Assembly (NCBI RefSeq): GCF_900116225.1
Contig: NZ_FOZZ01000001.1
Span: forward strand, 248,001 to 312,000
DNA length: 64,000 nt
From: Sphingobacterium wenxiniae
Lineage (GTDB): Bacteria > Bacteroidota > Bacteroidia > Sphingobacteriales > Sphingobacteriaceae
Direction: 5' to 3'
This document shows positions 28,762-38,206 of the stretch, piece after piece (the stretch's first letter is position 1; each line of letters opens with the position of its first letter). Below the pieces are notes generated by a model that was given only the letters and a program-made list of their open reading frames with translations, made no database searches and was not told the DNA's origin. Made by a program: the position numbers and the translations under genes.

Positions 28762-30864
28762 ATGAAAAATCCTATCATAGCCCTTTTGGGGAATCCCAAT
28801 GTAGGGAAAACTTCTCTTTTTAACCGTATTACCAAGTTACACCAGCGCGTGGGGAATTACCCCGGCATCACTGTTGAGAAACGTGAGGGAACCGTCAATG
28901 CAAACAGCAAAACCTATAGTGTCATTGATTTACCAGGCACCTATTCACTTTTCCCAACATCATTAGATGAAGCAGTTGTCTACGATGTCTTGGCCGATAA
29001 GAGGAACAAATATCACCCCGATTTAGTCGTCGTTGTCAGTGAACCCAATAACATCAAACGGTCTATTATCCTATACCAACAGGCACGTGAACTGGGCGTT
29101 CCTGCAATTTTTGTCATCAACATGATTGATGAAATCAAAGAAAAGGGATTAGAGATTGATTATGACCGCCTCGAGCAATATTTAAACACCAAGGTATACA
29201 CTACCGATGCCCGTAATGGTAAAGGCATACAGCAGTTGATACAGGCATTCGAAGAGCGTCCGTCACACTATGTCAGCCGCTTCACTATAGAAGAGAAATA
29301 CCAATCAGCTTTAGAGGAAGCTAAAAAACTATTCCCGCTACATACAGAATACCAGACCTGGCAGTTTTTAGCACAGGATCACGTATCATTTTTGGATGAA
29401 AAGCAACGTGCTGGCCTGAAAGCTATCAAGGACAAACACGCCTTCACCTTCCATGAGTTACAAAAAACCGAAGCATTGCAACGCAATGAGCAAACCAGCG
29501 AACTGATTAAAGATATTATCTTCCACAAAGATAACCTTCAACTGTCGGCTACCAATAAAATGGACCGTATTTTGTTACATCCTGTTTGGGGTTATGTCAT
29601 TTTCTTTGCGCTGCTATTTATCATCTTTCAGCTTGTCTTTACCTTGGCAACACCGATTATGGACTGGATCGATGAGCTTTTCGCTTCGCTGATTGACACA
29701 ACTGCTGCTGTACTTCCAGAAGGACCTTTTTCTGATTTACTTACACAGGGAGTTCTCGCAGGTATTGGGGGGATCGTCATTTTCGTGCCGCAGATTGCTA
29801 TCCTATTCTTACTCATTTCCATGATGGAAGAAACTGGTTACATGAGCCGTGTAGTATTCCTGATGGACAGATGGTTAAGACCTTATGGATTAAACGGAAA
29901 ATCGGTTATTCCACTGATGTCCGGAGCAGGTTGTGCCGTCCCGGCCATCATGGCAGCCAGAAATATTGAAAACACCAAGGAGCGACTGATCACGATGCTG
30001 GTCACACCCTTTATGACCTGTGCTGCCCGTTTACCTATCTATATTGTATTAATCGCTTTAGTTATTCCAAACGAAACATTCATGGGCTTTGGTTTGCAGG
30101 GATTGGTACTTAATGCATTATATATTTTAGGGGTATTAGCCGCGCTTCTATCGGCATGGGTATTGAGTAAAATCATCAAAACTACCCACAAGTCCTTCCT
30201 TATTTTCGAACTCCCGGCCTACAAAGGACCCGATTGGAAAAATGTAGGGTACAATGTTTGGGACAAAACCTCTGGTTTCTTATTTGGAGCCGGTAAAATC
30301 ATTCTGGCTATGGCTGTTATCCTTTGGGTATTGGGCAGCTTCGGCCCTAATGATAAGTTCAGCAATGCCGAGAGCTATGTAACTGAAGCTAATCCTACTT
30401 TGTCAGAGGACGAATTATCAGAAGAAGTCGCTTCTTATCGTCTAGAACATTCTTTCCTTGGATACCTTGGCATGGGAATTGAGCCGTTTGTTAAGCCGTT
30501 GGGTTACGATTGGAAAATGGGTATCGGATTGATTTCTTCCTTTGCAGCCCGTGAGGTATTTGTCGGCACAATGGCGACAGTATATAGTCTGGGAGAAGAG
30601 GTCGATGTGGAAGACGAGGAGGAACAACAGACTTTACTGTCAAAAATGCGTTCAGAGATAAACCGCAATACTGGAAAACCAGCTTATAATTTGGCTTCTG
30701 GTATATCATTGTTGCTGTTCTACGCATTTGCCATGCAATGTATGAGTACTATTGCCATCATGAAGCGTGAAACAGGTTCCTGGAAATGGACAATCATGCA
30801 GACTGTCATGATGACCGGATTAGCGTACGTTGTTGCATTTATTGCTTATCAGGCGTTGAAATAA
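28762..30864 (+). CDS. feoB: Ferrous iron transporter FeoB
   Basis: 700 aa. The N-terminal G domain has GNPNVGKTS (G1, about 9-17), DLPGTYS (G3) and NMIDE (G4). The C-terminal membrane part has two gate repeats with the core motif SGAGCAVPAIMAAR and the second gate LISSFAAREVFVGTMAT. It imports Fe2+ across the inner membrane, gated by GTP hydrolysis. It forms an operon with feoA and probably with the small Cys-rich gene downstream. Confidence 0.97.
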   Translation: MKNPIIALLGNPNVGKTSLFNRITKLHQRVGNYPGITVEKREGTVNANSKTYSVIDLPGTYSLFPTSLDEAVVYDVLADKRNKYHPDLVVVVSEPNNIKRSIILYQQARELGVPAIFVINMIDEIKEKGLEIDYDRLEQYLNTKVYTTDARNGKGIQQLIQAFEERPSHYVSRFTIEEKYQSALEEAKKLFPLHTEYQTWQFLAQDHVSFLDEKQRAGLKAIKDKHAFTFHELQKTEALQRNEQTSELIKDIIFHKDNLQLSATNKMDRILLHPVWGYVIFFALLFIIFQLVFTLATPIMDWIDELFASLIDTTAAVLPEGPFSDLLTQGVLAGIGGIVIFVPQIAILFLLISMMEETGYMSRVVFLMDRWLRPYGLNGKSVIPLMSGAGCAVPAIMAARNIENTKERLITMLVTPFMTCAARLPIYIVLIALVIPNETFMGFGLQGLVLNALYILGVLAALLSAWVLSKIIKTTHKSFLIFELPAYKGPDWKNVGYNVWDKTSGFLFGAGKIILAMAVILWVLGSFGPNDKFSNAESYVTEANPTLSEDELSEEVASYRLEHSFLGYLGMGIEPFVKPLGYDWKMGIGLISSFAAREVFVGTMATVYSLGEEVDVEDEEEQQTLLSKMRSEINRNTGKPAYNLASGISLLLFYAFAMQCMSTIAIMKRETGSWKWTIMQTVMMTGLAYVVAFIAYQALK

Positions 30865-30886
30865 GGAACTTTAAAAAGCAGGGCGT

Positions 30887-30924
30887 CATCGTCATTGCGA
30901 GGTGCGATAGCAACGAAGCAATCT
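30887..30924. repeat. Interspersed repeat, family A copy 2
   Basis: CATCGTCATTGCG ... AACGAAGCAATCT is the reverse complement pattern of the inner part of the copy at 9644-9699. The two arms (CATTGC/GCAAT) can pair. It lies between feoB and the small Cys-rich gene. Confidence 0.65.
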
Positions 30925-30959
30925 GCGTTTATGTTATAACTTTCGCAACTTAAAAAAAT

Positions 30960-31112
30960 ATGGACTCATTAACTATACAATACATTCTCATCACCGTCAT
31001 CTTTTTGGTGGCTGTTTATTATTTGATTAGGCGCTTTCTCCCTTCCAAAAAGAGGAACAGCGGAGGATGTAACAAAGGTTGTGGATGTGCCATGGACGAA
31101 ACAAAAAAATAG
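30960..31112 (+). CDS. FeoB-associated Cys-rich small membrane protein
   Basis: 50 aa: MDSLTIQYILITVIFLVAVYYLIRR..., then a basic stretch and the Cys cluster GGCNKGCGCAMDE. One membrane helix (about 7-24) and a cytoplasmic tail with four Cys residues match the FeoB-associated Cys-rich membrane protein family (PF12669-type), which in Bacteroidota takes the place of FeoC next to feoB. It starts 95 bases after feoB. It may bind metal or an iron-sulfur cluster and tune FeoB activity. Confidence 0.85.
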   Translation: MDSLTIQYILITVIFLVAVYYLIRRFLPSKKRNSGGCNKGCGCAMDETKK

Positions 31113-31130
31113 CTTTAGGGCTACTTTTTT
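31103..31130 (+). terminator. Probable terminator of the feo operon
   Basis: An A-rich run and TAGC pair with GCTA and a six-T run with one mismatch. The hairpin includes the stop codon of the small Cys-rich gene. Confidence 0.5.
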
Positions 31131-31200
31131 GTTTCTAAACTTACCTATCTTTATGGAATCTTAACAAAGAATGCATCGTTAAAATAAAGCTTACCGCAAA

Positions 31201-32796
31201 ATGAAACAACTCTTCATATTATCATTGGGGCTGGCTATAAGCCATTCATCATTCGCCCAAAAATCTATTGTACAGAAAGCCGACTTAAAAAACGTCACCG
31301 TCTTTACGCAAGCAGCTGAGCTGAACCATACAGCAACCGTAACATTACCAAGCGGTAGTAGCGAAGTCGTGTTCACACATGTAGCAAACAGTATAGACGA
31401 AAACAGTATACAAGTCGGTTCCGGTTCTGGTGTAACCATCCTTTCTGTACGCCCTGCACGTAACTATACTAACGTAGATGTAAAAACAGCGGCTTACACA
31501 GAAGTAGAAAACAGCTATAAACAAGCGCTGACTACGCTTAAGAAATTAGAGAATGAAAAAGCTACAGAAGAGAGCTTACTCAAACTACTGGAGAAAAATC
31601 AAAAGATAGCTGGAGAAAATAGCAGCACTACTGTTGCCGAACTGGCTAAAATGGCTGAATACTACAAACCAAAATACTTGGAAATAAAGAATAACATCAG
31701 TACATTGGAAGATAAAATCGTGCAACAGCAGGATATAGTCAACAAAGCCCAAGTACAATTTGACGAGGTCAAAGGACAAACTTCCGGATCTGGCGGGCAA
31801 TTGGCCGTGCAGATCATGAACAACCAGGCCGGAAATCAGCCTTTCCAGATTTCCTACTTGACACGACAGGCGCAATGGCATGCCTCCTATGAACTGCGGG
31901 CGGAAAACGCATCTGCGCCTTTACAACTGTTGTACAAAGCCAATATCTCCCAACAAACAGGTGTGGATTGGCAAGCGGTCAATCTACGTTTGTCCACAGC
32001 CAATCCTTCGCAAGGAGGAATAGCACCTACATTAAATCCATGGCATTTATACTATCAACAGGACTATAATCAACCAGCTAGAATTATGTTGCGTGGTACG
32101 ACAGCTAAGACCAGTAGCTCGGTCCAGATGGAAGAAGTTGCTGCATCTCCCGGGGCTTTAAACGACTATGTCCAACAAAGCGAGAATCAATTGAACACCA
32201 CTTTTGACATCGACATTCCTTACAGTATTGCTTCAAATGGAAATCAGCATTCGGTTAATTTACAATCATATACTCATCCGGCCACCTATCAATACTATGT
32301 AGCACCACGGTTGAACCAGGAGGTGTTTTTACGTGCAGAATTGACAGATTACGAGAAGCTAAACCTTGTGCCGGGACAGGCAAACGTACTCTTTGAAAAT
32401 ATGTTGGTCGGTAAAACATACCTTAATCCGAATGTAGCAAGCGACACGTTGAAATTGAGCTTAGGTCGTGATAAAATGATTGCTGTAAAACGCGAGAAAA
32501 TCAACGACCTCTCCTCTTCTAAAACATTTGGTAATAGCCGTACACAGACTTTTGTCTACGAGATAACAGTCAAAAATAACAAAAAATCGGCGATAGAACT
32601 TACCTTGGAGGAGCAATACCCCCTATCAACGGACAAATCTATGGACATCACATTAGATGAAGCCAAAGGTGCAATTATCAATAAGGAAACGGGCATCGTG
32701 ACTTGGAAATTAAATATTCCAGCTGGTGGCACACAGCAGATCCGTTTTGGTTATTCCGTTAAACATCCCAAAGACAAAACGGTGAACTTATTTTAA
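31201..32796 (+). CDS. MuiA/DUF4139-family protein
   Basis: 531 aa with a signal peptide (to about residue 19, SSFAQ). The N-terminal DUF4140 domain (ADLKNVTVFTQAAELNHTA), a central coiled coil (about 95-195) and the C-terminal DUF4139 beta domain (about 205-530; FQISYLTRQAQWHASYELR, GYSVKHPKDKTVNLF) match mucoidy-inhibitor-A-like proteins. Biochemical role is unknown. It is probably periplasmic or surface-exposed. A terminator lies about 85 bases downstream. Confidence 0.88.
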   Translation: MKQLFILSLGLAISHSSFAQKSIVQKADLKNVTVFTQAAELNHTATVTLPSGSSEVVFTHVANSIDENSIQVGSGSGVTILSVRPARNYTNVDVKTAAYTEVENSYKQALTTLKKLENEKATEESLLKLLEKNQKIAGENSSTTVAELAKMAEYYKPKYLEIKNNISTLEDKIVQQQDIVNKAQVQFDEVKGQTSGSGGQLAVQIMNNQAGNQPFQISYLTRQAQWHASYELRAENASAPLQLLYKANISQQTGVDWQAVNLRLSTANPSQGGIAPTLNPWHLYYQQDYNQPARIMLRGTTAKTSSSVQMEEVAASPGALNDYVQQSENQLNTTFDIDIPYSIASNGNQHSVNLQSYTHPATYQYYVAPRLNQEVFLRAELTDYEKLNLVPGQANVLFENMLVGKTYLNPNVASDTLKLSLGRDKMIAVKREKINDLSSSKTFGNSRTQTFVYEITVKNNKKSAIELTLEEQYPLSTDKSMDITLDEAKGAIINKETGIVTWKLNIPAGGTQQIRFGYSVKHPKDKTVNLF

Positions 32797-32880
32797 AATT
32801 TGTAGCTTTAAGCCATAAGCATCTATATAATTTATTTAAAGCTTATTGCTTAAAATTTATTTTAAATGAAATTCACAAAG

Positions 32881-32908
32881 AAACCGCTGATAATACAGCG
32901 GTTTTTTT
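32881..32908 (+). terminator. Terminator after the MuiA-like gene
   Basis: AAACCGCTG pairs with CAGCGGTTT over a 6-base loop, followed by seven T. It ends only about 12 bases before the ATG of the next gene, which therefore must be transcribed by read-through or start almost at its ATG. Confidence 0.85.
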
Positions 32909-32919
32909 ATTTTTACATT

Positions 32920-34236
32920 ATGAACAATAACAAGGTACTACCTTATGCCCTTTTCATACTGTTTTTGATGCAGGTTTTCACTGCTGAAGCACAAAGGAAA
33001 AAGAAGGATAAAAAGGATTTTGAACGTTCGCCAAAACAAGAATTGGTATACGATGACAAAGCTTACCTTCCGGTTATCCGTACTGTGCAGTTTTATCCGC
33101 AAGGAAAAGAAAACCAACTGCCAATATACACCTTGGGAAGTACAGAACGCTTGTTATTGACTTTCGATGACCTACGTGCCGATGTACGCAATTATTACCT
33201 AAGTATCGAACATTGCAACCAAGACTGGACACCGAGCCGGACAACTGTTCTGGACTACATCGATGGCTTTAACGAAGACCGTATCGATAATTTCCAAACT
33301 TCCCGAAGCACTTTCCGGTCCTATACACAGTACAAGCTTACTTTTCCAACAGAATACATCAAGCCTAAATTGGCTGGAAATTATATCTTAAAAGTCTACG
33401 AGGATGCCGATAAGAGCCGTCTTGTTCTAACACGCAGATTTTATGTCCTCAACAGTTTAATGCAGGTCAATTCTACCGTCCAGTCCTCATACAAAACCAC
33501 TAATCGTCTTAAAAACCAGAAACTGAACATCAACCTGACAACAGGGTTGACCATCCAAAACCCACAACGTGATTTGATAGTCCAGGTGAAACAAAACCAA
33601 CGTTCAGATAACCAGATGATATTGCAAACACCAAGTTTTGTAGGCAACAATGAGTTCCGTTACACCAATAGCGAAACTTTTGATTTCAAGGGAAACAACG
33701 AATTTAGATTTGTCGATATGCGCAGTTTTCGCATACCCTCTGAACGGGTGCAACAGATTACCCAAGATTCTATCACACAAATTCTGCTGTACACAGATGA
33801 AGATGACAGTCATGAAACCTATGCCGCTACATTTGATGAAAATGGCTTATATTTTATCCGCAATCGAGATCTCAATGATGATGCCTTAGACGCCGATTAT
33901 GCCGACGTGACCTTTTCACTCAAGACGAGCCAAACGATACAAGGAAACATTTATCTTGTCGGAGGTTTCAATCATTTTCAACGTACAGAAGAGAACAAGC
34001 TACATTTTGATGAAGAAAACCAAATATGGAAAGTGACTCTACGACTAAAGCAAGGGCTCTATGACTACGATTATGTTCTGGAAGATCAACAAGGAAATGT
34101 AATTACGGATGCTTTTTCAGGCACACATTTCCAAACCGGCAATGATTATCAGATATTCATCTATAACCGACGTCCAGGCGCCTATTGGGATGAGCTGGTA
34201 GGGTTCGGTCAAAACAGTATAAACAATAGAAACTAA
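32920..34236 (+). CDS. Type IX secretion system plug-domain protein (DUF5103)
   Basis: 438 aa from the ATG at 32920; the longer frame from 32866 would start before the terminator hairpin. Signal peptide (to about residue 24, TAEAQ), then the DUF5103/T9SS plug fold with YLSIEHCNQDWTPS and DYIDGFNEDRIDNFQTS, and a C-terminal segment GFNHFQRTEENKLHF...YDYDYVLEDQQGN typical of the family. In Flavobacterium the Plug protein caps the SprA translocon. The exact role here is inferred. Monocistronic by the upstream terminator. Confidence 0.85.
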   Translation: MNNNKVLPYALFILFLMQVFTAEAQRKKKDKKDFERSPKQELVYDDKAYLPVIRTVQFYPQGKENQLPIYTLGSTERLLLTFDDLRADVRNYYLSIEHCNQDWTPSRTTVLDYIDGFNEDRIDNFQTSRSTFRSYTQYKLTFPTEYIKPKLAGNYILKVYEDADKSRLVLTRRFYVLNSLMQVNSTVQSSYKTTNRLKNQKLNINLTTGLTIQNPQRDLIVQVKQNQRSDNQMILQTPSFVGNNEFRYTNSETFDFKGNNEFRFVDMRSFRIPSERVQQITQDSITQILLYTDEDDSHETYAATFDENGLYFIRNRDLNDDALDADYADVTFSLKTSQTIQGNIYLVGGFNHFQRTEENKLHFDEENQIWKVTLRLKQGLYDYDYVLEDQQGNVITDAFSGTHFQTGNDYQIFIYNRRPGAYWDELVGFGQNSINNRN

Positions 34237-34252
34237 AACCATACTTAACACT

Positions 34253-35683
34253 TTGAATACACAACAAAACGACGAAAAAAAGCTCAAACGTGGATTGAGC
34301 AACCGACATATACAGCTCATTGCCTTAGGCGGAGCCATAGGCACAGGTTTATTCTTAGGAATCGGACAGGCAGCTGTTTTGGCGGGTCCTTCAGTCATCT
34401 TAGGTTATGCTATAGCAGGCATGATCGCATTTTTTATCATGCGTCAGTTGGGCGAAATGGTAGTCCATGAACCCGTCTCCGGTAGTTTCAGCTATTTCGC
34501 CTACAAATATTGGGGACCATTTGCAGGTTATTCATCTGGATGGAACTATTGGGTGCTCTATCTTTTGGTAAGTATGGCCGAACTGACAGCTATAGGTCAT
34601 TACGTACAATTTTGGTGGCCGGAAATTCCACTATGGATATCCAGCCTATTTTTCTTTATTGTCATCAATGCCTTAAACCTAGCTTCCGTTAAGGTCTATG
34701 GCGAAACGGAATTCTGGTTTTCTATTATCAAGGTCGTAGCCATTATCGCCATGATTATTTTCGGGATTTACCTGCTTCTAAGTGGTAACGGTGGAGAACA
34801 AGCTACCATAGCAAACTTAACCAATGATGGAGGTTTTTTCCCAAAAGGTTGGTTAACAACTGGTGAAAATGGTGCTTACCAAGGCTTATTAGCGGCATTA
34901 GTCATGATTATGTTCTCTTTCGGCGGATTAGAATTAGTTGGAATCACCGCAGCAGAAGCTGAAAATCCAGAACGCAATATTCCCAAAGCGACCAACCAGG
35001 TACTTTGGCGTATCTTAATTTTTTATATCGGCTCGCTGATTATTCTTTTCTCCTTGATGCCTTGGCGACAGATTACTCCGGAGACTAGTCCTTTTGTTGA
35101 AGTTTTTGCCAGTCTGAAAGGCATGCAATTTGAACTGGCGGGTAAGACTTATTACTTTACGAACATCATTGCCAATGCTTTAAATATCATCGTACTCACA
35201 GCAGCCCTTTCCGTATACAACAGCTGTGTGTATAGCAACTCACGGATGCTCTACGGATTAGCGGAGCAAGGCAATGCACCTAAATTTCTGACCAAGTTGA
35301 ATAAGAACCACTCGCCGATCAATGCTATTTTGGTTTCCGCAGCCTTGGTCGCTGTCTGTATTGTCATCAACAAAGTGATGCCTGAGAAAGCTTTAGAGGT
35401 ACTGATGAGTCTCGTGGTATCTTCTCTGGTTATCAATTGGATTATGATTAGCTGGACGCATATATTCTTCAAAAACAAAATCAACAATTTAGGCGAGCCG
35501 TCCAAATTTCCGACTTTATTATATCCCTATACAAACTACATTTGCTTACTATTTCTATTAGGCGTATTAATCATGATGTGGTTTACCGGGTTAAAGATTT
35601 CAGTAGAACTTATACCTATCTGGTTGCTCCTACTTTACGTGAGTTATCGGTTAGTAAAGAGAAATCAAAATAATAGAAGATAA
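34253..35683 (+). CDS. Amino-acid permease (APC superfamily, AAT-type)
   Basis: 476 aa with 12 membrane helices. The N-terminal motif LSNRHIQLIALGGAIGTGLFLG and the following GPSVILGYAIAG are hallmarks of bacterial AAT-family permeases; FSFGGLELVGITAAEAENPERNIPKA is the other conserved block. It imports amino acids with protons. No ATG precedes the first helix in frame, so the start is the TTG at 34253, 16 bases after the plug-protein gene. Substrate is not determinable. Confidence 0.9.
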   Translation: MNTQQNDEKKLKRGLSNRHIQLIALGGAIGTGLFLGIGQAAVLAGPSVILGYAIAGMIAFFIMRQLGEMVVHEPVSGSFSYFAYKYWGPFAGYSSGWNYWVLYLLVSMAELTAIGHYVQFWWPEIPLWISSLFFFIVINALNLASVKVYGETEFWFSIIKVVAIIAMIIFGIYLLLSGNGGEQATIANLTNDGGFFPKGWLTTGENGAYQGLLAALVMIMFSFGGLELVGITAAEAENPERNIPKATNQVLWRILIFYIGSLIILFSLMPWRQITPETSPFVEVFASLKGMQFELAGKTYYFTNIIANALNIIVLTAALSVYNSCVYSNSRMLYGLAEQGNAPKFLTKLNKNHSPINAILVSAALVAVCIVINKVMPEKALEVLMSLVVSSLVINWIMISWTHIFFKNKINNLGEPSKFPTLLYPYTNYICLLFLLGVLIMMWFTGLKISVELIPIWLLLLYVSYRLVKRNQNNRR

Positions 35684-35826
35684 GTCGTTAAACAAATTTG
35701 TAGTCACTTTGTAGATAGTGTACAATAGATGCGTAGATGCTTTGTGGAAATAGTTTATTATGCCTGCTAGTGATAAATTCCTCAACTTTGGATAAGAAAA
35801 ATTATTCATTTTAAAATATCAAAAAC

Positions 35827-36150
35827 ATGGACAACAAAACACTTTCAATCGTATCCTACATCACGATCATCGGATGGTTAATTGCGTACTTTGCAGGAAA
35901 AGAAAAGGCAAATGACTTATTGAAGTATCATCTTAGACAATCTTTAGGGTTATTTATTTGCTCCGCTGCTTTCAACATTATTGTCACTATTTTGGTTTTA
36001 ATTATCCCCGCTTTGGCTATCCTTTCTTACTTTAGCATTATCTTTTTGATCCTTATTATTCTCGGGATCCTAAACGCTGCTAATGAGGTCAAAAAACCAT
36101 TGCCTATTATCGGTAAAATATTCGAAAATCAATTTGCTTTTATTGGTTAA
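35827..36150 (+). CDS. DUF4870-family small membrane protein
   Basis: 107 aa with three hydrophobic helices and the family motif DLLKYHLRQSLGLFI after a short loop. DUF4870 proteins are Tic20-like small membrane proteins of unknown function. It lies 23 bases before a split lipoprotein gene and may be co-transcribed with it. Confidence 0.85.
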   Translation: MDNKTLSIVSYITIIGWLIAYFAGKEKANDLLKYHLRQSLGLFICSAAFNIIVTILVLIIPALAILSYFSIIFLILIILGILNAANEVKKPLPIIGKIFENQFAFIG

Positions 36151-36173
36151 CCTGATTTCCAAAAGACACAGTC

Positions 36174-36726
36174 ATGAGAAAAATATTAATCTATAGTTTA
36201 ATTGCTTTTCTAGCAGTTCTTTACGCGTCGTGCAATTTCTTGGGTAGTAATCCAGATGAAATCTTTGCAAAAGTCGGGCTGAACGCCAACAAAATTCCAA
36301 GGAGCTTCAAAAGGTCTTTCGATGAAATCCGTGCACACCACAAACAGGGTTCTCTGACAATCATTACAAAGGATAATGAAGTAAAAAATGGGGTATCTGC
36401 TACAAAATATATCTAAGGCTATTGTGTTTCAACAAGATATCAAAAGCATACAGAAATTGAGAACAGACGAAGAATCGGAGCCTATTATTAACTTAGGCTT
36501 GGATATGTTTCGATATGCAGAAGAGATTTATCAAACCGATTTTCCTCGCATTGCCAAAATGATCGACGAGGGGAAACCGGACGAAGAAATCGACACGGCT
36601 ATTGAGGAGCTTGACAACAGTAAAGGTGTAATATTGGATGAAAAGTATGCAGCCCTAATGGAACAACTGCTCCCCTATGCTGATAAACATGGTGTAAAAT
36701 ATAAGACATTTAACTCACCGTTTTAA
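36174..36726 (+). pseudogene. Lipoprotein gene split by a 2-bp contraction
   Basis: The first frame (36174-36416) encodes a signal peptide with lipobox (LYASC) and a short domain ending SATKYI. The second (to 36726) carries KAIVFQQDIKSIQKLR... and a helical C-terminal half. The break is at TATAT (36408-36412): one more TA dinucleotide would give ATKYISKAIVFQQ and join them into one lipoprotein of about 185 aa. The family is unknown. It may be a pseudogene, a slippage-based on/off switch or a sequencing error. Confidence 0.72.
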
Positions 36727-36756
36727 CTACTTGGTATCTTGACATTAATACGCTAT

Positions 36757-38049
36757 ATGAAGAAATGGCTTATTATATTCATCAGCACAATGAGCTTTCT
36801 ATTTGCGGAGGCCCAACCGACATATCGGTTGGACTCCGTCGTTAGTGTTCGAAGCGATATACAAAAGAAGACTTCTTGGCAGAAACACGATACAGTTCAG
36901 AATCGCTTATTCGCCCAACATGAGAACAGAATCGAGACAATTCTCCATGAAGGTTCAAGACACGTTACACAATACGATCAGCGGGGTAACGAGCTTGAAC
37001 ATATCTACAGCAATTGGGACAGCACTGTACATAAATGGATCGAACAAGAGAAAGTTACCAAATCCTACGATAGCCAAGATCGTATGCTTTCCTACATAGA
37101 GTACGAAAAAATTGGTACAGACTGGATAGGACTCGCCAAAACCGAACAAATCTTTGAAGAAAGAGCCATCAGCAATATAGAGTATACAGGTAGAGGAGGT
37201 CGTTGGCATCCTATTTTTAAAAATGTAGAAATGTTGGGTGACAAAGATGTATCATTGCTCAGTTACAATTACCAATGGGATAGCCTTGCCAACGATTGGG
37301 TCTTCTGGATGAAGCACGACAAGACTTTTTCTAGCGACACCTTATTGCACGAATCTACTTATATATGGGAAAATGGCAAATGGATGAACAAAGAAAGGAT
37401 AAGCTATGTCTATGAAAAAAATAAGCTATCTGACCGTGTAGTCTATTCAGGGACAAAGGACGACTGGCAGTTTAATCACCTTATTCAATTCCGACCATTT
37501 GACACAGGTCATGCCGAAGAAGCTTTCTATTGGTCTGTAGAAGAAGAAAAATGGAAACCCGAATCTTTCCAAGAATCCTATATGGATAGACATGGACGGG
37601 TAACAGACTATGCCGCCTTTATCTGGAACAAGAAAAAAAGAGAGTATGTCCGCGCTGCACAAGGTATTACCGTATACGACGCAAAGGATAGAATAACATT
37701 CTTGCAAGAAGCGCAATACGATGACGAAGGCAAAGGAATCAACGGCTCGCAAATGACTCTTTATTTTGACAAAGAAGACAATTTATACCGTGAAATACAC
37801 CGCTCTTTCCATCCAAAAGATAGTTGGAGAACTCACCGAACCAAAGAAATCACTTTCCGTAAAGATATCACTTACCAAGACGAACAAGGAAAGACATATG
37901 TAATCGACCCAGCTCGATTAGGCATGGAGAACCTATCCAAAAGTCAATATGCTATAGACTGCATCTCCATCTACAAACATACTGATGGCCAAAAGATATT
38001 GGAAGAAGAGATCAGATATTACTATACCCCGCTATCCGAGAAGTACTGA
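36757..38049 (+). CDS. Hypothetical secreted protein with Trp-rich repeats
   Basis: 430 aa from the ATG at 36757 (MKKWLIIFISTMSFLFAEAQ, signal peptide). The mature part has repeated units of the form Y-x-W-D/E-x-x-x-x-x-W followed by strand-like segments (SNWDSTVHKWIEQEK, YQWDSLANDWVFWMKHDK, YIWENGKWMNKER, FIWNKKKREYV), somewhat like YD/RHS-type repeats. No enzyme motif. It follows the split lipoprotein gene by 30 bases. Function unknown. Confidence 0.78.
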   Translation: MKKWLIIFISTMSFLFAEAQPTYRLDSVVSVRSDIQKKTSWQKHDTVQNRLFAQHENRIETILHEGSRHVTQYDQRGNELEHIYSNWDSTVHKWIEQEKVTKSYDSQDRMLSYIEYEKIGTDWIGLAKTEQIFEERAISNIEYTGRGGRWHPIFKNVEMLGDKDVSLLSYNYQWDSLANDWVFWMKHDKTFSSDTLLHESTYIWENGKWMNKERISYVYEKNKLSDRVVYSGTKDDWQFNHLIQFRPFDTGHAEEAFYWSVEEEKWKPESFQESYMDRHGRVTDYAAFIWNKKKREYVRAAQGITVYDAKDRITFLQEAQYDDEGKGINGSQMTLYFDKEDNLYREIHRSFHPKDSWRTHRTKEITFRKDITYQDEQGKTYVIDPARLGMENLSKSQYAIDCISIYKHTDGQKILEEEIRYYYTPLSEKY

Positions 38050-38206
38050 ACAGCGCGCAATACTATACCCAAAAGGTAAACGCTAACTACAAAACCGAGA
38101 AAATAATCGATTTTGAAACAGCAATTATTATATTTGAAGGAAAACATAAACCTTCCATTTTATTTTGATATAAAAAATATGATGACTTGGTATAAAAGAT
38201 CAAACA

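Noticed and set aside
31201-34236. MuiA-like and T9SS plug genes as one operon
   Set aside because: A strong terminator separates them, so co-transcription would need read-through.
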